Assembly (NCBI GenBank): GCA_037355855.1 | Contig: CM074762.1 | Location: forward strand, 558,001 to 622,000 | DNA length: 64,000 nucleotides | Origin: Pseudo-nitzschia pungens | Taxonomy: Eukaryota; Bacillariophyta; Bacillariophyceae; Bacillariales; Bacillariaceae | Direction of reading: 5' to 3' | In this document: positions 43,402-57,800 of the stretch, in pieces | Position numbering within the stretch: position 1 is the stretch's first letter | Layout: each line of letters opens with the position of its first letter | Made by a program: the position numbers and the translations under genes | Notes under the pieces: model-generated | Told to the model about the DNA's origin: nothing | What the model saw: only the letters and a program-made list of their open reading frames with translations | Databases searched by the model: none

Positions 43402-45099
43402 ACCGTACCGTACACATCACGTTATCACCTCTTACCGGGCCATAAATTTTAAAATTCAACGGAAGAATGTAGTAAGATTTTACCTTACAGTACATAAGTT
43501 ACCAGTAGAATTGTGACTGTCTTTCGCGTCCCGCCTTGTCGAGAAACCACGACTGGGTAACTTACGGTACAGTAGTAGAGACCCATGAAGCCGCTGCACA
43601 TCTCCTTCAGAGGAACACAGGAGCAGAAAAAGATCAAAATTGATGAATGAACTCTAAATTGGGGTTGTCCACCATCTATGACACGTACTGTTACAAGTAA
43701 ACCCCAGTCATAAACGTCATACTTTTTGAGTTTTTGGGATATCCCAATCAACTCCCTGGGTCCCTGTTGTGTTGTTCGTTAGTACTACTACTACTAGCAG
43801 TACATGTAAGTTTCCATTTACCCTTTTCTCTCCTCATTTCAAATTGTGGAACGTAGTTACTGGGAAAATGGCAGCATATTGTTATTGAAGTTTGAGAATT
43901 ATTTGAGAGTAGTACTACACGTACTAGTAGTACTGCTGTCTGCAAGCCTGGACTCCCTCATTGCTATCATCCATGAAGAATCACTTTTCATGCCCTGATT
44001 GAGTTTTTGGTACTTGATCATGAAGGATGTGGAACTTTCTTCTTAGTCAGATAATTTTGAAGGTTGATCAGTCTACTTACAACTATTATTTTGTGTTCTC
44101 TATGCCTTTCTATTGCTCCTCATTCCAACAAGTGTAGAAACCTCAAAGCACTAATTTGTTGGTTCTTGTGAGAGAACCCTGTTCATTGATTGATTACTAT
44201 GCATCAATTGAAATGGGTGGTACAGAAATGAGCTGAAAATAGAAAGAGAGTGTGCTGGTGTCCATTTCTATATGAATTCTATGGTGAAATGTCTGAACCC
44301 AATCACACTTGGGGATTCAGAGGTGGAAGGAGATTGAAATGAAGAAAAGGTCATCAACTACTAGTAGTACAATGTCTCTGTAGAGTTCATGTTGAAATGA
44401 TACCACACTCTCTGGTTGCCTTCTGTTCATTTCTGTGCGTTCATTTCTGTGCATTTCTTGGGTTAAACAATCACCCATTTCAGCAATTGGATTAGATGAA
44501 ACTAATTAATTTCTCACTCAGTTGTAGTAACAAACAGATAACAATCATAACAGTGAGTAAACATTAGCAATACATTAGGATACACTTGCTGAGATACAAT
44601 ACAGGAGGTTCTCGCTTGAAATTGGTTGCATCGAAGGTATCACTACCGTGCCATGGTAAACCTTATCTTACCTCTAGTACAGAGGGAACACACTTCTACG
44701 AAGTTCGTACTTCGGAATGTTTATGCTATGGTACTTGTACGTAACAGTAAGGTTACCTCGTACTCGTAACACTTGCTACGTATATTCGTACTTGGTAAGG
44801 TATCTAATCGTTCTGGAATGTGTTGTACGTAGTAACTTTAGGATTACACGTACCTTGTACTTGTAACCTTACCGTATTGGTCATTTCAGGAACACATCAT
44901 GTGCAATGTGTTGTATCGTTTGGTCATTTCAGTTCGGAATGAAGAAAAAACGTCTTGCCAAAAATTCATAAGGCCTTACTTGTACCGTAATTACCGCATG
45001 CAGGCTTTCCACATTGGCTTTTGTCGCCCCTCTCAATCATTATGACCCATGCCATAATCAGTTGTGACCACGAAAGAATGTACTTTTACAAGAAGTACG

Positions 45100-45196
45100 A
45101 TACTACGGAATTCCTATCAGCTGTCCCCCGGTTCTACATCCTCAACTACTAATTTCTACGGAAACCGGGGGACAGCTGATAGGAATTCCGTAGTAT
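45100..45196. mobile_element. Foldback (MITE-like) element with 33-bp perfect inverted repeat
   Basis: Bases 45101-45133 and 45163-45195 are exact reverse complements (33 bp), separated by a 29-bp loop; one more pair (A45100/T45196) extends it. If the repeats are taken to start at CTACGGAATTCC, both outer ends are flanked by TA, as expected for a Tc1/mariner-type target duplication. There is no coding capacity, so it would be non-autonomous. Two other copies occur in this window at 27577 and 43353. Confidence 0.85.
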
Positions 45197-45819
45197 TTCA
45201 AGGAGTGAACTTAAAAAGAATTCAGCGATTACAGCAGACCATCATTACTTGTAATACTTTTTCTCTTTTTTTGAAGTACCGTACCGGTACGAATGTATTT
45301 TTTTCGTCGCGCAAAATACGATAACGGTACAGTACAACGAGAAAAAGTACTGTAAACAACAGGCCCAAAAGGTATTTAGTCGCAAATACGACCAGCTTGT
45401 AACTGGCATAATTGCATGATTTCGGTCACTCGAGACCTTTTGGACAACGATGGACTCAGACTCGCCACGAGTATGAGTACGAGTAAGTACTGGTATTGTT
45501 GTCCCTCTGGTTTTTCCCCTTTCCACGCTCGCAACCCGTATGTACACGTATCATCCTTCGAGGAAACCTTACGAGATCATTACTTCCTACAACAATACGG
45601 TCGCAGTAATTCTCGTTGTCCGGTGAGTTTGCTCAATCCGCGATACTTGTAACGAATAACAAGGCTCATCTTCGACATCTTACAAATCTTCGATCCGTGG
45701 TAAACAATCGAAGAAAGAGATCTTAAAACAACAACTCATTACTATCGTACCTTACCCTAAACTTCAGTAGAACCAACAAAAGCAAACAAAACACGCTGAT
45801 CGATTCTGCCCAATCCAGG

Positions 45820-48800
45820 ATGCGCTTCTTTGGCCTAACCGTCCTCCTAGCGATATGTGTCCGCTCTGAGGTGACGTTCGGCGTATCGACTTCGAATCAA
45901 GATTGCGCACAGCTTCGCAAACCGTTTTTGAAGGAAGTGGTTGGAAATAAAGCCAACTTTCCTTTCGATGAAACTTCCCTGACCATTACAAAGCAATGGG
46001 TGGACGGAGTTAGCTTCAGTGTCTCCCAAAGCTGGATCCAAGATGGTGTCCCCATGATGGCAGTCAGTTACAGAACACTAGATGGTATTGACCATTGTTC
46101 TAGGGAAATGCTGGATGATGGCTCTCTAATCCCTTTTGGCACCAAGAAGGAAATCACTGCCCAGTGTACTCATGGATATGCGGATGTGGGTATCTATGTC
46201 TATGTTGGACCAACAGATAGTTTTGATGTGACTGAATGTGAAGCTTGTTCTGTTCCAGATGACAATTATGTTGGCTACTATCTCTCGCTCCCTTGCGTAG
46301 GTTGTGACACAGTGAGTCCTAGTGCGTTGCCAAGTGCAAGTCCTAGTCAACAACCGGTGGGCTGCACAGTTCTCTCTGACTCGGTACTGCAGGACACCAT
46401 TGGTAGCACACAACACCCATACGTGAACAAAACAATTTCAATTTTGGAGCAACACATCGACAAAGTAAAATTTTCCGTCTCTCAGTTATGGAGCCAATCA
46501 GGGATTCCAATGTTTGCCATCTCCTACAGGTCTTCAGACGAAAATATTTGTAAGATGGAAGTAAGCGAAGATGGAGGATTGATTAATTACGAGTCTGAGA
46601 AAGTTTACACAGCCGATTGTGTCATGGGACACGCAGAACTTATTCTTTACGCATACATCGGTCCTAGTGACGATTTTGATGTCGAAGAATGCGAAGCGTG
46701 CAGTGCACCTGATGATAATTACGTTGGTTACTATGTGACGCTTTCTTGCACGCCTGCGTGCAAGACGCAGACTCCGGATTGTATGGATGAACCTACCCTT
46801 GTATTGTCTGATGTCGATACTCAAGAGAACTGTATGTATAGCGAGACTCCCATCATGACCGAAACAACTGGGATGAAGACGTCATCGGTTGAGTTCACGA
46901 TCACCAATACATGGCCGAAAGATGTTTCTGCGGTATCCGTAAACTATGTCGATGATAAAGGAGAATCAAAGTGTGATACATTCGACAATATGGAAGGTTT
47001 TTCTGTCACGTCGAAAATCGAAGCATTCTGCACCAACGCAGTTGCTGAAGTCGGCATTCAAATCCATTCTGACAACATAAAATATTTTTCCAAACTCACA
47101 CCAGATTCATGCACTACACCAAATGCGATGGGATCCTGTTCATATGTATTTGCCATTCCTTGTGCGGAAAACTCGAACTGCGTGACATTAGCACCTAGCT
47201 ATAGTCCGACCTCTATTGGTGAAATGCAGGATGCAAACAAAACACCATCTTCCATAACAACATCATCCCCCAGTGCTTCTCCATCCTCCAGTCCTTCTGC
47301 ATCACCAAGTAGCATCCCAAGTGCTTCTCCTTCAGCATCCCCTTCTGTGTCCATGATGCCCACAGACTGCTACATGCCAGCTCCTGGAAAGGTTGTGAAG
47401 CAAATGTGTGTTGATAGTGAGAGTGTTGTTGATACTACTGTTGGAATGCCTGAAGGTGCTCTTGTTATCAGCAAGCAGGATGGTTCCAAGGTGGAGTTCA
47501 CTGTAAACCTTGCTTGGACTGGTGCATCGGGCATGGCAGTTTTGTCTCGAAGCAAGGACTTGGAAACGAGTTGTACAGTGATGGGCAATGTTAGTTATGG
47601 ATACTCTCAAAGTTTTGTAGGAGGATGCATTGAAGGAAGAACTAGTGTCACAGTTGTGGCATACATGGATGAAGGATTTGACCCTGCAGAGTGTGAAGCC
47701 TGCAATGTTGATGATCTTGAAGCGATTGGAGGAGAGTATTCATTCTGTGCCTACAGGATTGAGATTCCTTGTGAGTCAATCAGTGTTGAATGTGGGGAGC
47801 CAAGTACACCACCAAGTGGAAGTTTCTATCCCAGCAGTGCACCTTCGGACAGCCCAAGCGCGTTTCCATCTGTTTCACCTAGTGGAAGCCCCTCTGGCGG
47901 TCCCAGCCATTCTCCCTCAGGCAGTCCCTCTGTCAGTCCAAGTGGTGGACCGTCTGGTAGTCCCAGTGCATGGCCAAGTGGTGTTCCATCTGCCAGTCCG
48001 AGTGCTTCTCCATCTGGTTTGCCTAGTGCATCCCCCAGTTCTTCGCCATCTTTGAGTCCTTCTGCATCTCCAAGCGGAACTCCAAGCAGCTCACCATCTG
48101 CATCACCAAGTGGAAGTTTCTATCCCAGCAGTGCACCTTCTGACAGCCCAACAAAGAGTTTGTCTCCAAGTGGATCTCCATCTAGCTCACCAAGCTCCTC
48201 CCCGAGTGCATCTCCATCTGGCTCACCAAGTGGTTCCCCCTCTGGTAGTCCAAGTGGTTCGCCAAGTGGTTCCCCCTCTGGCAGTCCGAGTGCATCCCCA
48301 AGTGTATCACCTAGTGGAACTCCAAGCAGCTCACCATCTGCATCACCAAGTGGAAGTTTCTTTCCCAGCAGTGCACCTTCTGACAGCCCAACAAAGAGTT
48401 TGTCTCCAAGTGCTTCTCCCAGTGGATCTCCTTCTGGTTCCCCAAGTGGAAGCCCTTCAGACGTGCCTTCTGTGAGTCCAAGCGGTGTTCCCTCTGGTAG
48501 TCCAAGCGCATCACCAAGTGGTATTCCATCTGCCAGTCCGAGTGCATGGCCAAGTGGTGGTCCATCTGCCAGTCCGAGTGCTTCTCCATCCGGTGTGCCT
48601 TGTCCATCCCCCAGTTCTTCGCCATCTTTGAGTCCTTCTGCATCTCCAAGCGGAACTCCAAGCAGCTCACCATCTGCATCACCAAGTGGAAGTTTCTATC
48701 CCAGCAGTGCTCCTTCTGACACCCCAACAAAAAGTTTGTCTCCAAGTGAATCTCCATCTAGCTCACCAAGCTCCTCCCCAAGTGCAACTCCATCTGGCTC

Positions 48801-51800
48801 ACCAAGTGGCTCCCCCTCTGGTAGTCCAAGTGGTTCGCCAAGTGGTTCCCCTTCTGGAAGTCCGAGTGCATCGCCAAGTGTATCACCTAGTGGAACTCCA
48901 AGCAGCTCACCATCTGCATCACCAAGTGGAAGTTTCTATCCCAGCAGTGCACCTTCTGACAGCCCAACAAAGAGTTTGTCTCCAAGTGCTTCTCCCAGTG
49001 GATCTCCTTCTGGTTCCCCAAGTGGAAGCCCTTCAGATGTGCCTTCTGTGAGTCCAAGCGGTGTTCCCTCTGGTAGTCCAAGCGCATCACCAAGTGGTGT
49101 TCCATCTGCCAGTCCAAGCTCATCTCCCAGTGGTGGTCCATCTGCTAGTCCCAGTGCTTCTCCCTCTTACCAGCCGAGTTCATCCCCTAGTGCATCCCCC
49201 AGTGCTTCTCCATCCTCCAGTCCTTCTGCATCACCAAGTAGCATCCCAAGTGCTTCTCCTTCAGCATCCCCTTCTGTGTCCATGATGCCCACAGACTGCT
49301 ACATGCCAGCTCCTGGAAAGGTTGTGAAGCAAATGTGTGTTGATAGTGAGAGTGTTGTTGATACTACTGTTGGAATGCCTGAAGGTGCTCTTGTTATCAG
49401 CAAGCAGGATGGTTCCAAGGTGGAGTTCACTGTAAACCTTGCTTGGACTGGTGCATCGGGCATGGCAGTTTTGTCTCGAAGCAAGGACTTGGAAACGAGT
49501 TGTACAGTGATGGGCAATGTTAGTTATGGATACTCTCAAAGTTTTGTAGGAGGATGCATTGAAGGAAGAACTAGTGTCACAGTTGTGGCATACATGGATG
49601 AAGGATTTGACCCTGCAGAGTGTGAAGCCTGCAATGTTGATGATCTTGAAGCGATTGGAGGAGAGTATTCATTCTGTGCCTACAGGATTGAGATTCCTTG
49701 TGAGTCAATCAGTGTTGAATGTGGGGAGCCAAGTACACCACCAAGTGGAAGTTTCTATCCCAGCAGTGCACCTTCGGACAGCCCGACAAAGAGTTCATCT
49801 CCAAGTGCTTCACCGAGTGGATCTCCATCTGTTTCACCTAGTGGAAGCCCCTCTGGCAGTCCCAGCCATTCTCCCTCAGGCAGTCCCTCTGTCAGTCCAA
49901 GTGGTGGACCGTCTGGTAGTCCAAGCGCATCACCAAGTGGTGTTCCATCTGCCAGTCCCAGTGCATGGCCAAGTGGTGTTCCATCTGCCAGTCCGAGTGC
50001 TTCTCCATCTGGTTTGCCTAGTGCATCCCCCAGTTCTTCGCCATCTTTGAGTCCTTCTGCATCTCCAAGCGGAACTCCAAGCAGCTCTCCATCTGAATCA
50101 CCAAGTGGAAGTTTCTATCCCAGCAGTGCACCTTCTGACAGCCCAACAAAGAGTTTGTCTCCAAGTGAATCTCCATCTAGCTCACCAAGCTCCTCCCCGA
50201 GTGCATTTCCATCTAGCTCACCAAGCTCCTCCCCGAGTGCATCTCCATCTGGCTCACCAAGTGGTTCCCCCTCTGGTAGTCCAAGTGGTTCGCCAAGTGG
50301 TGTTCCATCTGCTAGTCCGAGTGCATCCCCAAGTGTATCACCTAGTGGAACTCCAAGCAGCTCACCATCTGCATCACCAAGTGGAAGTTTCTATCCCAGC
50401 AGTGCACCTTCTGACAGCCCAACAAAGAGTTTGTCTCCAAGTGCTTCTCCCAGTGGATCTCCTTCTGGTTCCCCAAGTGGAAGCCCTTCAGACGTGCCTT
50501 CTGTGAGTCCAAGCGGTGTTCCCTCTGGTAGTCCAAGCGCATCACCAAGTGGTATTCCATCTGCCAGTCCGAGTGCTTCTCCATCTGGTTTGCCTAGTGC
50601 ATCCCCCAGTTCTTCGCCATCTTTGAGTCCTTCTGCATCTCCAAGCGGAACTCCAAGCAGCTCTCCATCTGAATCACCAAGTGGAAGTTTCTATCCCAGC
50701 AGTGCACCTTCTGACAGCCCAACAAAGAGTTTGTCTCCAAGTGAATCTCCATCTAGCTCACCAAGCTCCTCCCCGAGTGCATTTCCATCTAGCTCACCAA
50801 GCTCCTCCCCGAGTGCATCTCCATCTGGCTCACCAAGTGGTTCCCCCTCTGGTAGTCCAAGTGGTTCGCCAAGTGGTGTTCCATCTGCTAGTCCGAGTGC
50901 ATCCCCAAGTGTATCACCTAGTGGAACTCCAAGCAGCTCACCATCTGCATCACCAAGTGGAAGTTTCTATCCCAGCAGTGCACCTTCTGACAGCCCAACA
51001 AAGAGTTTGTCTCCAAGTGCTTCTCCCAGTGGATCTCCTTCTGGTTCCCCAAGTGGAAGCCCTTCAGACGTGCCTTCTGTGAGTCCAAGCGGTGTTCCCT
51101 CTGGTAGTCCAAGCGCATCACCAAGTGGTATTCCATCTGCCAGTCCGAGTGCTTCTCCATCTGGTTTGCCTAGTGCATCCCCCAGTTCTTCGCCATCTTT
51201 GAGTCCTTCTGCATCTCCAAGTGGAACTCCGAGCAGCTCTCCATCTGAATCACCAAGTGGAAGTTTCTATCCCAGCAGTGCACCTTCTGACAGCCCAACA
51301 AAGAGTTTGTCTCCAAGTGCTTCTCCCAGTGTATCTCCAAGCTCATCACCAAGTGTATCTCCATCTGGCTCACCAAGTGGCTCGCCGTCTGGCAGTCCGA
51401 GTGGTTCCCCCTCTGTTAGCCCGAGTGCGTCGCCAAGTGGAGGTCCATCTGGTAGCCCAAGTGGCTCTCCAAGTGTTGGTCCGTCTGCTAGTCCGAGTGC
51501 ATCCCCAAGTGTATCTCCAACCGGAACTCCAAGCAGCTCACCATCTGCATCACCAAGTGGAAGTTTCTATCCCAGCAGTGCACCTTCTGACAGCCCAACA
51601 AAGAGTTTGTCTCCAAGTGCTTCTCCCAGTGGATCTCCTTCTGGTTCCCCAAGTGGAAGCCCTTCAGACGTGCCTTCTGTGAGTCCAAGCGGTGTTCCCT
51701 CTGGTAGTCCAAGCGCATCACCAAGTGGTGTTCCATCTGCCAGTCCAAGCTCATCTCCCAGTGGTGGTCCATCTGCTAGTCCCAGTGCTTCTCCCTCTTA

Positions 51801-54800
51801 CCAGCCGAGTTCATCCCCTAGTGCATCCCCCAGTGCTTCTCCATCCTCCAGTCCTTCTGCATCACCAAGTAGCATCCCAAGTGCTTCTCCTTCAGCATCC
51901 CCTTCTGTGTCCATGATGCCCACAGACTGCTACATGCCAGCTCCTGGAAAGGTTGTGAAGCAAATGTGTGTTGATAGTGAGAGTGTTGTTGATACTACTG
52001 TTGGAATGCCTGAAGGTGCTCTTGTTATCAGCAAGCAGGATGGTTCCAAGGTGGAGTTCACTGTGAGCCTTGCTTGGACTGGTGCATCGGGCATGGCAGT
52101 TTTGTCTCGAAGCAAGGACTTGGAAACGAGTTGTACAGTGATGGGCAATGTTAGTTATGGTTACTCTCAAAGTTTTGTAGGAGGATGCATGGAAGGCATC
52201 ACTAGTGTCACAGTTGTGGCATACATGGATGAAGGATTTGACCCTGAAGAGTGTGAAGCCTGCAATGTTGATGATCTTGAAGCGATGGGAGGAGAGTATT
52301 CATTCTGTGCCTACAGGATTGAGATTCCTTGTGAGTCAATCAGTGTTGAATGTGGGGAGCCAAGTACACCACCAAGTGGAAGTTTCTATCCCAGCAGTGC
52401 ACCTTCGGACAGCCCGACAAAGAGTGAATCTCCAAGTGCTTCACCGAGTGGATCTCCATCTGTTTCACCTAGTGGAAGCCCCTCTGGCAGTCCCAGCCAT
52501 TCTCCCTCAGGCAGTCCCTCTGTCAGTCCAAGTGGTGGACCGTCTGGTAGTCCAAGCGCATCACCAAGTGGTGTTCCATCTGCCAGTCCCAGTGCATGGC
52601 CAAGTGGTGTTCCATCTGCCAGTCCGAGTGCTTCTCCATCTGGTTTGCCTAGTGCATCCCCCAGTTCTTCGCCATCTTTGAGTCCTTCTGCATCTCCAAG
52701 CGGAACTCCAAGCAGCTCTCCATCTGAATCACCAAGTGGAAGTTTCTATCCCAGCAGTGCACCTTCTGACAGCCCAACAAAGAGTTTGTCTCCAAGTGAA
52801 TCTCCATCTAGCTCACCAAGCTCCTCCCCGAGTGCATTTCCATCTAGCTCACCAAGCTCCTCCCCGAGTGCATCTCCATCTGGCTCACCAAGTGGTTCCC
52901 CCTCTGGTAGTCCAAGTGGTTCGCCAAGTGGTGTTCCATCTGCTAGTCCGAGTGCATCCCCAAGTGTATCACCTAGTGGAACTCCAAGCAGCTCACCATC
53001 TGCATCACCAAGTGGAAGTTTCTATCCCAGCAGTGCACCTTCTGACAGCCCAACAAAGAGTTTGTCTCCAAGTGCTTCTCCCAGTGGATCTCCTTCTGGT
53101 TCCCCAAGTGGAAGCCCTTCAGACGTGCCTTCTGTGAGTCCAAGCGGTGTTCCCTCTGGTAGTCCAAGCGCATCACCAAGTGGTATTCCATCTGCCAGTC
53201 CGAGTGCTTCTCCATCTGGTTTGCCTAGTGCATCCCCCAGTTCTTCGCCATCTTTGAGTCCTTCTGCATCTCCAAGCGGAAGTCCAAGCAGCTCTCCATC
53301 TGAATCACCAAGTGGAAGTTTCTATCCCAGCAGTGCACCTTCTGACAGCCCAACAAAGAGTTTGTCTCCAAGTGGATCTCCATCTAGCTCACCAAGCTTC
53401 TCCCCGAGTGCATCTCCATCTGGCTCACCAAGTGGCTCCCCCTCTGGTAGTCCAAGTGGTTCGCCAAGTGTTGGTCCATCTGCTAGTCCGAGTGCATCCC
53501 CAAGTGTATCACCTAGTGGAACTCCAAGCAGCTCACCATCTGCATCACCAAGTGGAAGTTTCTATCCCAGCAGTGCACCTTCTGACAGCCCAACAAAGAG
53601 TTCATCTCCAAGTGCTTCACCGAGTGGATCTCCTTCTGGTTCCCCAAGTGGAAGCCCTTCAGACGTGCCTTCTGTGAGTCCAAGCGGTGTTCCCTCTGGT
53701 AGTCCAAGCGCATCACCAAGTGGTATTCCATCTGCCAGTCCGAGTGCTTCTCCATCTGGTTTGCCTAGTGCATCCCCCAGTTCTTCGCCATCTTTGAGTC
53801 CTTCTGCATCTCCAAGTGGAACTCCGAGCAGCTCTCCATCTGAATCACCAAGTGGAAGTTTCTATCCCAGCAGTGCACCTTCTGACAGCCCAACAAAGAG
53901 TTTGTCTCCAAGTGCTTCTCCCAGTGTATCTCCAAGCTCATCACCAAGTGTATCTCCATCTGGCTCACCAAGTGGCTCGCCGTCTGGCAGTCCGAGTGGT
54001 TCCCCCTCTGTTAGCCCGAGTGCGTCGCCAAGTGGAGGTCCATCTGGTAGCCCAAGTGGCTCTCCAAGTGTTGGTCCGTCTGCTAGTCCGAGTGCATCCC
54101 CAAGTGTATCTCCAACCGGAACTCCAAGCAGCTCACCATCTGCATCACCAAGTGGAAGTTTCTATCCCAGCAGTGCACCTTCTGACAGCCCAACAAAGAG
54201 TTTGTCTCCAAGTGCTTCTCCCAGTGGATCTCCTTCTGGTTCCCCAAGTGGAAGCCCTTCAGACGTGCCTTCTGTGAGTCCAAGCGGTGTTCCCTCTGGT
54301 AGTCCAAGCGCATCACCAAGTGGTGTTCCATCTGCCAGTCCAAGCTCATCTCCCAGTGGTGGTCCATCTGCTAGTCCCAGTGCTTCTCCCTCTTACCAGC
54401 CTAGTTCATCCCCTAGTGCATCCCCCAGTGCTTCTCCATCCTCCAGTCCTTCTGCATCACCAAGTAGCATCCCAAGTGCTTCTCCTTCAGCATCCCCTTC
54501 TGTGTCCATGATGCCCACAGACTGCTACATGCCAGCTCCTGGAAAGGTTGTTGAGCAAATGTGTGTTGATAGTGAGAGTGTTGTTGATACTACTGTTGGA
54601 ATGCCTGAAGGTGCTCTTGTTATCAGCAAGCAGGATGGTTCCAAGGTGGAGTTCACTGTGAGCCTTGCTTGGGCTGGTGCATCGGGCATGGCAGTTTTGT
54701 CTCAAGACTCAGATCTGGAATCAAGTTGTACAGTGATGGGCAATGTTGGTTATGGATACTCTGAGAAGTTTGTAGGAGGATGCATGGAAGGCATCACTAG

Positions 54801-57800
54801 TGTCACAGTTGTGGCATACATGGATGAAGGATTTGACCCTGAAGAGTGTGAAGCCTGCAATGCTGGTGATCTTGAAGCGATGGGAGGAGAGTATTCATTC
54901 TGTGCCTACAGGATTGAGATTCCTTGTGAGTCAATCAGTGTTGAATGTGGGGAGCCAAGTACACCACCAAGTGGAAGTTTCTATCCCAGCAGTGCACCTT
55001 CGGACAGCCCGACAAAGAGTTCATCTCCAAGTGCTTCACCGAGTGGATCTCCATCTGTTTCACCTAGTGGAAGCCCCTCTGGCAGTCCCAGCCATTCTCC
55101 CTCAGGCAGTCCCTCTGTCAGTCCAAGTGGTGGACCGTCTGGTAGTCCAAGCGCATCACCAAGTGGTGTTCCATCTGCCAGTCCCAGTGCATGGCCAAGT
55201 GGTGTTCCATCTGCCAGTCCGAGTGCTTCTCCATCTGGTTTGCCTAGTGCATCCCCCAGTTCTTCGCCATCTTTGAGTCCTTCTGCATCTCCAAGCGGAA
55301 CTCCAAGCAGCTCTCCATCTGAATCACCAAGTGGAAGTTTCTATCCCAGCAGTGCACCTTCTGACAGCCCAACAAAGAGTTTGTCTCCAAGTGAATCTCC
55401 ATCTAGCTCACCAAGCTCCTCCCCGAGTGCATTTCCATCTAGCTCACCAAGCTCCTCCCCGAGTGCATCTCCATCTGGCTCACCAAGTGGTTCCCCCTCT
55501 GGTAGTCCAAGTGGTTCGCCAAGTGGTGTTCCATCTGCTAGTCCGAGTGCATCCCCAAGTGTATCACCTAGTGGAACTCCAAGCAGCTCACCATCTGCAT
55601 CACCAAGTGGAAGTTTCTATCCCAGCAGTGCACCTTCTGACAGCCCAACAAAGAGTTTGTCTCCAAGTGCTTCTCCCAGTGGATCTCCTTCTGGTTCCCC
55701 AAGTGGAAGCCCTTCAGACGTGCCTTCTGTGAGTCCAAGCGGTGTTCCCTCTGGTAGTCCAAGCGCATCACCAAGTGGTATTCCATCTGCCAGTCCGAGT
55801 GCTTCTCCATCTGGTTTGCCTAGTGCATCCCCCAGTTCTTCGCCATCTTTGAGTCCTTCTGCATCTCCAAGTGGAACTCCGAGCAGCTCTCCATCTGAAT
55901 CACCAAGTGGAAGTTTCTATCCCAGCAGTGCACCTTCTGACAGCCCAACAAAGAGTTTGTCTCCAAGTGCTTCTCCCAGTGTATCTCCAAGCTCATCACC
56001 AAGTGTATCTCCATCTGGCTCACCAAGTGGCTCGCCGTCTGGCAGTCCGAGTGGTTCCCCCTCTGTTAGCCCGAGTGCGTCGCCAAGTGGAGGTCCATCT
56101 GGTAGCCCAAGTGGCTCTCCAAGTGTTGGTCCGTCTGCTAGTCCGAGTGCATCCCCAAGTGTATCTCCAACCGGAACTCCAAGCAGCTCACCATCTGCAT
56201 CACCAAGTGGAAGTTTCTATCCCAGCAGTGCACCTTCTGACAGCCCAACAAAGAGTTTGTCTCCAAGTGCTTCTCCCAGTGGATCTCCTTCTGGTTCCCC
56301 AAGTGGAAGCCCTTCAGACGTGCCTTCTGTGAGTCCAAGCGGTGGTCCCTCTGGTAGTCCAAGCGCATCACCAAGTGGTGTTCCATCTGCCAGTCCAAGC
56401 TCATCTCCCAGTGGTGGTCCATCTGCTAGTCCCAGTGCTTCTCCCTCTTACCAGCCGAGTTCATCCCCTAGTGCATCCCCCAGTGCTTCTCCATCCTCCA
56501 GTCCTTCTGCATCACCAAGTAGCATCCCAAGTGCTTCTCCTTCAGCATCCCCTTCTGTGTCCATGATGCCCACAGACTGCTACATGCCAGCTCCTGGAAA
56601 GGTTGTTGAGCAAATGTGTGTTGATAGTGAGAGTGTTGTTGATACTACTGTTGGAATGCCTGAAGGTGCTCTTGTTATCAGCAAGCAGGATGGTTCCAAG
56701 GTGGAGTTCACTGTGAGCCTTGCTTGGGCTGGTGCATCGGGCATGGCAATTTTGTCTGAAAACAATGAGTGGGAATCAAGTTGTACAGTGATGGGCAATG
56801 TTGGTTATGGTTACTCTGAGAAGTTTGTAGGAGGATGCATTGAAGGCATCACTAGTGTCACAGTTGTGGCATACATGGATGAAGGATTTGACCCTGAAGA
56901 GTGTGAAGCCTGCAGTGTTGATGATCTCGAAGCGATGGGAGGAGAGTATTCATTCTGTGCCTACAGGATTGAGATTCCTTGTGAGTCAATCAGTGTTGAA
57001 TGTGGGGAGCCAAGTACACCACCAAGTGGAAGTTTCTATCCCAGCAGTGCACCTTCGGACAGCCCGACAAAGAGTTCATCTCCAAGTGCTTCACCGAGTG
57101 GATCTCCATCTGTTTCACCTAGTGGAAGCCCCTCTGGCAGTCCCAGCCATTCTCCCTCAGGCAGTCCCTCTGTCAGTCCAAGTGGTGGACCGTCTGGTAG
57201 TCCAAGCGCATCACCAAGTGGTGTTCCATCTGCCAGTCCAAGCGCATCACCAAGTGGTGTTCCATCTGCCAGTCCGAGTGCTTCTCCATCTGGTTTGCCT
57301 AGTGCATCCCCCAGTTCTTCGCCATCTTTGAGTCCTTCTGCATCTCCAAGTGGAACTCCGAGCAGCTCTCCATCTGAATCACCAAGTGGAAGTTTCTATC
57401 CCAGCAGTGCACCTTCTGACAGCCCAACAAAGAGTTTGTCTCCAAGTGCTTCTCCCAGTGTATCTCCAAGCTCATCACCAAGTGTATCTCCATCTGGCTC
57501 ACCAAGTGGCTCGCCGTCTGGCAGTCCGAGTGGTTCCCCCTCTGTTAGCCCGAGTGCGTCGCCAAGTGGAGGTCCATCTGGTAGCCCAAGTGGCTCTCCA
57601 AGTGTTGGTCCGTCTGCTAGTCCGAGTGCATCCCCAAGTGTATCATCCTACGTGGAACTCCAAGCAGCTCACCATCTGCATCACCAAGTGGAAGTTTCTA
57701 TCCCAGCAGTGCACCTTCTGACAGCCCAACAAAGAGTTTGTCTCCAAGTGCTTCTCCCAGTGGATCTCCTTCTGGTTCCCCAAGTGGAAGCCCTTCAGAC

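Larger units (their letters stand above)
43123..45819. other. Long spacer with repeats, no gene seen
   Basis: 2.7 kb between the GT47 start (minus) and the giant gene start (plus), so both promoters lie here. Contents: a half copy of the foldback element (43353-43401), AGTAGTACTA-type clusters near 43780, 43910 and 44360, GTAAGGTTAC at 44747 and its complement at 44863, many TACCGTAC-type words, and the intact foldback element at 45100-45196. No coding frame is supported. Confidence 0.6.

Noticed and set aside
43353..45196. Composite transposon bounded by the half copy and the intact foldback element
   Set aside because: The ends would have to face outward on both sides. The half copy and the left repeat face each other and there is no coding sequence between them.
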